19,346 nucleotides of DNA from contig JAHELQ010000039.1 of the NCBI GenBank assembly GCA_024644125.1, positions 1-19,346 on the forward strand, in the 5' to 3' direction. Positions 15,770 through 19,346 of this stretch are shown here, piece after piece (position 1 is the first letter of the stretch; each line of letters opens with the position of its first letter). The position numbers and the translations under genes are program-made. Origin of the DNA: Candidatus Aminicenantota bacterium (GTDB lineage Bacteria > Acidobacteriota > Aminicenantia > UBA2199). The notes beneath the pieces are model-generated. The model made no database searches. It was not told where the DNA came from and saw only the letters and a program-made list of their open reading frames with translations.

Positions 15770-17150
15770 TTAAAAACTCCTTGATAACCTTTTCAAGACC
15801 AATGGCCCGTGAGGCCTTGAACAATAATACACATCCCGGTTCGGCAATTTCCTTCAAAAGCCCTCCTGAAAGGGAGGTTTGTTTAAACGTATGGATGTTG
15901 CGCTCGTCAAAACCGCCGGCTACGGCTCCTGCCGCAATCGCCTCAGCACGCTTTCCTATCGTAATGAGATATTTAAAGTGCAAACTGGCAAAATAATTAC
16001 CTATATTATAGTGGAACTCTTCTTCCCGGTCTCCCAACTCCATCATATCGCCCAGCACTGCGATTTTCTGCTCGTCGTATTCCTGGTCGACCCACGCCAG
16101 GGTTTTTTTCAAAGCTTCGGGATTGGAATTATACGATTCATCCACAATGGTGAAACCCTTTGTCTGAAAAATTTCTCCGCGCTTGGCCAGAGGCCGCATG
16201 TGGAGCAGTCCCTCTTGAATTTCCGAGTGCGTCATCCCCACATGCCCGGCAATCAATATAGCGGTAAGTAAATTTTCCAATTGAGAGCGATGAATGAGGG
16301 GAGTATGGAATTCCCGGGTGATCCCAAAAAAATCTATTGTCATAATGGACCCGTCTTGAATCCGTCTGATATCCTTGAGAACCACCTGGTTTTTTGTGTG
16401 ATCGCTTCCGAAATAAACCTTCCGGCCACGCTTCATTTCTGTTTTCTGCGCCAATCCGTCAAAATCGCCGTTTATAAAAGCAATTCCATCGGAAGCCAGA
16501 TGATTGAGAATTTCAGCCTTCCCTGTGGCGACATTCTCCATATTTTTCAAGAATTCCAAATGCACGGGGAATACATTCAAGACAGCTACAACATCGGGCT
16601 TTAAAATCCTTGCCAACAAATCGATTTCGCCTATTCCCGGATCACTCATCGCAAGCTCGAATACCGCGAACTCTTCATCTCCGCTCATTTTAAGAATGGA
16701 AAACGGTACGCCGATCCAATTGTTCCAGTTTTCAAAAGAACGATATCCCCTATATTTTGTAGATAATAGTTGAAACACAAATTCTTTTGTGGTGGTCTTG
16801 CCCGCGCTGCCTGTAATCCCAATATATTTAATGTCATTATATTTATTTCTCACAAAAGAAGCCAATGTCTGCGCGGCAGAAAGGGGATCATTTACCCTGA
16901 TAAAGGGTAAAGTGATCCCATCGCTGTCAAAGTCCCGTGAAACAACGGCCCCGACCCCGCCCCGGTTCTGTAAATCCTTTATAAAACGGTGCCCGTCCCC
17001 GCCCTCGCTCTTCAACGCGAAAAACAGGGCGTGATCCCCTTCGATCAAGCGGGTATCGAAATGAAACTCGTCAAAGAAAAGGTTGCCGTCGCCGTTGACG
17101 ATAATTCCGTCAATTGCCTGTGCGATTTCATGTATTCCCAGCTTCGGCAT
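15759..17150 (-). CDS. murF: UDP-N-acetylmuramoyl-tripeptide--D-alanyl-D-alanine ligase
   Basis: The 463-aa ligase attaches D-Ala-D-Ala to complete the cytoplasmic pentapeptide precursor. It shows the N-terminal FDTRLIEGDHALFFAL, the ATP loop GITGSAGKTTTKEF (113-121 core), the MurF-specific FENWNNWIGVPFSIL (~139-153), ELAMSDPGIGEIDLLA, KAEIL, the C-terminal VDESYNSNPEALKKTL and LGDMMELG. The end motif reads FKASRAIGLEKVI where KGSR is more usual, a mild variation. It begins 3 nt after the murE stop. Confidence 0.97.
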   Translation of the reverse strand: MPKLGIHEIAQAIDGIIVNGDGNLFFDEFHFDTRLIEGDHALFFALKSEGGDGHRFIKDLQNRGGVGAVVSRDFDSDGITLPFIRVNDPLSAAQTLASFVRNKYNDIKYIGITGSAGKTTTKEFVFQLLSTKYRGYRSFENWNNWIGVPFSILKMSGDEEFAVFELAMSDPGIGEIDLLARILKPDVVAVLNVFPVHLEFLKNMENVATGKAEILNHLASDGIAFINGDFDGLAQKTEMKRGRKVYFGSDHTKNQVVLKDIRRIQDGSIMTIDFFGITREFHTPLIHRSQLENLLTAILIAGHVGMTHSEIQEGLLHMRPLAKRGEIFQTKGFTIVDESYNSNPEALKKTLAWVDQEYDEQKIAVLGDMMELGDREEEFHYNIGNYFASLHFKYLITIGKRAEAIAAGAVAGGFDERNIHTFKQTSLSGGLLKEIAEPGCVLLFKASRAIGLEKVIKEFLNEN

Positions 17151-17153
17151 ATA

Positions 17154-18647
17154 TCACTCCTCCATTAATTCAGGAAATTCCTGTAAATAACGCTTCACAA
17201 CTTCAAAATCATCAAACTCGATGGTCCGGTCGGAAAAGATCTGGTAATTTTCATGGCCCTTGCCCGCAATCGCCACTAAATCTCCAATTTCAGCAAGATC
17301 GATCGCCCGCTTAATTGCCGATTCCCGGTCCGCATCAATTATATATCGATCGAAACCAGGCGTAAAACCGGCGATAATATCGCGGATTATAGCATCAGGA
17401 TCCTCCAATCTGGGATTGTCACTGGTTACGATAACAAAATCCGCCAGCTCCGATGCCACTCTGCCCATACGGGGCCTCTTGGTTTTATCTCTAGAGCCGC
17501 CCGCGCCAAAAACCAGTATTACTTTGGCAGAAACAATCTCCTTCAAAGATTTTAGTAGGCTCTCAATCGCATTATCCGTATGAGCGTAATCGATCAATAC
17601 TGAAAAAGCGCCTTTGAATACAAAATCGAGCCTACCCTTCACCGCCTGAAATTCCCGGATGGCATCCTGGATAGCAGTGAGGGGAACATTGGCAATCACC
17701 GAAGAGCTAATGGCGGCGAGAATATTTTGCAGATTCACTCTTCCAACCAGTGAACTCCTAATCTCAAGTTTACCTTTCGGCGTTAGAATAGTTGCCTGTA
17801 TTCCCTTTACCGAAAGTTTGTATTTAATTGGCCGTACGTCGGCCTCATTTGCGAAACCATAAGTCAAGTACTTGCATTCAAGGTTCTCAATGATTCTAAA
17901 GGCGGCCGGATCGTCTATATTGATCACCGCCCAGTCCTCCGACAACAACTTTTGAAACAATGCCAGTTTCGCGGAAAAATACTCCTCCATCGTCTGGTGG
18001 AAATCGAGGTGGTCTCCGGAGAATGAAGTGAATATCGCTTGATCGAACCGTATATCCTCGACCCTGAATAACGTCATAGCAACCGACGACACTTCCATTA
18101 CCACATTCTCGTATCCCAGATCAATAGCATCCGCCATATAGCCGAGAATATCTGTGGATTCAGGAGTGGTCAGCGATGTCTTTCGGGCCATTTCATCGTT
18201 GAGGGCCCCTTTCATTCCCAGTGTACCGATAACCGCGGTTTTGGCTTCCTTCTCTAAAATCGCTCCGACCAGCGCGGATACCGTTGTTTTCCCGTTGGTA
18301 CCGGTAACTCCAATCACATTGAGTCGCTCAGATGGATAATCATAAAACGCGGCAGAAATTTTTGAAAGAGCGAGACGGTCATTTTTTACCTGAACCCAGG
18401 CGACCGCCGTCTCCAACTCCAATTCCGATGGGGCGGATTCGGTCAAAATTGCTGCCGCTCCTCGCTTCAGGGCATCCCGAATGTAACGATAACCGTCTTC
18501 CTTAAATCCTCGAATGGCCACAAAACAAAAACCGGCCTTCACATTCCGGCTATCGGAAACGATCCCGGTTATTTCCACATCCAGATTCCCCCACCACTTC
18601 ACAACATCCAACGTAAACGCCAGATCTTTTAAATGTTTCGCTCTCAT
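17154..18647 (-). CDS. murE: UDP-N-acetylmuramoyl-L-alanyl-D-glutamate--diaminopimelate ligase
   Basis: The 497-aa ligase adds the third stem-peptide residue. Motifs: VSDSRNVKAGFCFVAIRG (~30-47), the ATP loop GVTGTNGKTTVSAL (115-122 core), MEVSSVAM (184-191), GDHLDFH, the lysine of YFSAKLALF (expected to be carbamylated), LIDYAHTDNAIESLL, FGAGGSRDKTKRP, SDNPRLEDP (DNPR at 410-413) and AGKGHENYQ. DNPR is the signature of enzymes that add meso-diaminopimelate, whereas lysine-adding enzymes differ there, so meso-DAP peptidoglycan is inferred. Two normally constant stretches differ: SSV where SSH is usual, and TSFSGDHLDFH where TNL-x-x-DHLD is usual. The ATG overlaps the ftsI stop as ATGA. Confidence 0.97.
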   Translation of the reverse strand: MRAKHLKDLAFTLDVVKWWGNLDVEITGIVSDSRNVKAGFCFVAIRGFKEDGYRYIRDALKRGAAAILTESAPSELELETAVAWVQVKNDRLALSKISAAFYDYPSERLNVIGVTGTNGKTTVSALVGAILEKEAKTAVIGTLGMKGALNDEMARKTSLTTPESTDILGYMADAIDLGYENVVMEVSSVAMTLFRVEDIRFDQAIFTSFSGDHLDFHQTMEEYFSAKLALFQKLLSEDWAVINIDDPAAFRIIENLECKYLTYGFANEADVRPIKYKLSVKGIQATILTPKGKLEIRSSLVGRVNLQNILAAISSSVIANVPLTAIQDAIREFQAVKGRLDFVFKGAFSVLIDYAHTDNAIESLLKSLKEIVSAKVILVFGAGGSRDKTKRPRMGRVASELADFVIVTSDNPRLEDPDAIIRDIIAGFTPGFDRYIIDADRESAIKRAIDLAEIGDLVAIAGKGHENYQIFSDRTIEFDDFEVVKRYLQEFPELMEE

Positions 18648-19346
18648 ATTCTTATCTCTTTCATCCCTTTTTGTCGGGGGAAAATTTTCAAGTAAGTCAA
18701 CAATTTTTCTGTAATCGCCTTGAACAGTGGCGCAGCCACATCGCCGCCATAATATAAAGGGTGTGGCTCGTCAATCATCACGAACATCGTTACACGGGGA
18801 TCCCTGGCAGGAAAAAATCCGCCGAACGAAGCGATATGTTTTTCGATATATACACCATTTTTGAGTTTTTGAGCGGTTCCCGTTTTGCCGGCAATACGAA
18901 TACCTTCAATCTGCGCCTTTTTGCCGGTACCGCGATCGACAACTTCGGTCATAATGGCTACCAGTTTGCCGCAAGTCGCATCGGAAACCACCTTGACCTG
19001 TTCGCCGTTCCTAACGGCGACCCCCTCGACCCTCTTTATTATATAGGGCTTTACGAGGTATCCTCCAGTAGCGACAATATTGAACGCCTGCGCCATCTGG
19101 ATCGGAGTCACAGATATTTCGTATCCATGAGATAAAAAAGCCACCGACACATCATTCCATTTCGAAACAGGATTCAGTATCCCATTTTCCTCTGCGGGCA
19201 ACCGGATACCGGTTCGATTCCCGAATCCAAACTGCTGAATCGTTTGATAATATTTTTTTCTCCCCAACCGTAGGCCGATGGTTGCGGCGCCGACATTGCT
19301 TGACTGTACGATCACCTCTTCGAAAGATAACGTCTGGAAAGCGCTG
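18644..19346 (-). CDS. ftsI: Septal transpeptidase FtsI (PBP3), 3' part only
   Basis: The C-terminal 233 residues of a class B penicillin-binding protein are visible; the frame stays open to the window edge (SAFQTLSFEEV precedes IVQSSNVGA), so the GTG at 19315 is internal. SSN in VIVQSSNVGAA is the second active-site motif and KTGT in IRIAGKTGTAQK the third; the SxxK serine motif lies beyond the edge. The segment FGGFFPARDPRVTMFVMIDEP is typical of FtsI/SpoVD. The chain ends soon after the transpeptidase domain with no PASTA repeat, which favours FtsI over SpoVD. It cross-links septal peptidoglycan with FtsW. Position directly before murE is the standard dcw order. Confidence 0.96.
   Translation of the reverse strand, partial: SAFQTLSFEEVIVQSSNVGAATIGLRLGRKKYYQTIQQFGFGNRTGIRLPAEENGILNPVSKWNDVSVAFLSHGYEISVTPIQMAQAFNIVATGGYLVKPYIIKRVEGVAVRNGEQVKVVSDATCGKLVAIMTEVVDRGTGKKAQIEGIRIAGKTGTAQKLKNGVYIEKHIASFGGFFPARDPRVTMFVMIDEPHPLYYGGDVAAPLFKAITEKLLTYLKIFPRQKGMKEIRI

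Noticed and set aside
19313..19315. GTG at 19315 as a start codon giving a short 223-aa protein.
   Set aside because: The frame continues upstream without a stop to the window edge and the upstream residues (FEEV before IVQSSN) fit FtsI, so this is an internal codon of a gene cut by the edge.
1..19346. A search by eye for CRISPR arrays, insertion sequences, tRNA genes and phage or defence modules.
   Set aside because: No regularly spaced repeats, transposase-like reading frames, terminal repeats or tRNA-like foldings were seen, and nearly all sequence is accounted for by ordinary genes. The lone WYL regulator is not enough to call a defence system.

Overview
This window looks like a chromosomal segment of a diderm (Gram-negative-type) bacterium with moderate GC content. 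The evidence is exported proteins with cleavable signal peptides and predicted outer-membrane beta-barrels, and a MurE whose DNPR motif points to meso-diaminopimelate peptidoglycan. No ribosomal RNA or other phylogenetic marker is present. The mix of a PKD-repeat/beta-barrel secreted protein, a MEMO-family protein and a WYL regulator recalls Acidobacteriota, especially Aminicenantes-like lineages, but that placement is a guess.

Right-hand region (about 7318-19346, all minus strand): a compact division and cell wall (dcw) operon, read from right to left as ftsI (cut by the window edge), murE, murF, murD, ftsW, murC, ftsQ, ftsA, ftsZ, then hutI. Every junction either overlaps or leaves at most 10 nt, so the run probably forms one translationally coupled transcript. 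It supplies the cytoplasmic Mur ligases (MurC, D, E, F), the septal SEDS glycosyltransferase and its transpeptidase (FtsW, FtsI), and the divisome core (FtsQ, FtsA, FtsZ). The order is the classical one except that mraY (expected between murF and murD), murG (between ftsW and murC) and murB/ddl (between murC and ftsQ) are absent with no room for remnants. A histidine-catabolism gene, hutI, is joined to the end of ftsZ by a 4-nt overlap.

Middle (about 4985-7292, plus strand): a 320-bp divergent intergenic region with a strong minus-strand promoter, then a cysteine-rich secreted protein with PKD-like domains and a C-terminal beta-barrel, closed by a strong intrinsic terminator. After it comes a small predicted membrane protein with four cysteines that may be translated from a leaderless mRNA. 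It converges on hutI.

Left-hand region (about 1017-4984, minus strand): a MEMO-family protein coupled to a WYL-domain regulator, then a 101-aa protein I do not recognise, then a DUF3943-type outer-membrane protein preceded by two tandem promoter-like cores. At the left edge a GAF/HD-GYP cyclic-di-GMP phosphodiesterase fragment on the plus strand converges on the DUF3943 gene with a 17-bp overlap.

I found no tRNA, rRNA, CRISPR array, insertion sequence or phage gene. The region is mostly housekeeping; the points of interest are the gaps in the dcw operon, its hutI tail, and the unrecognised small proteins.
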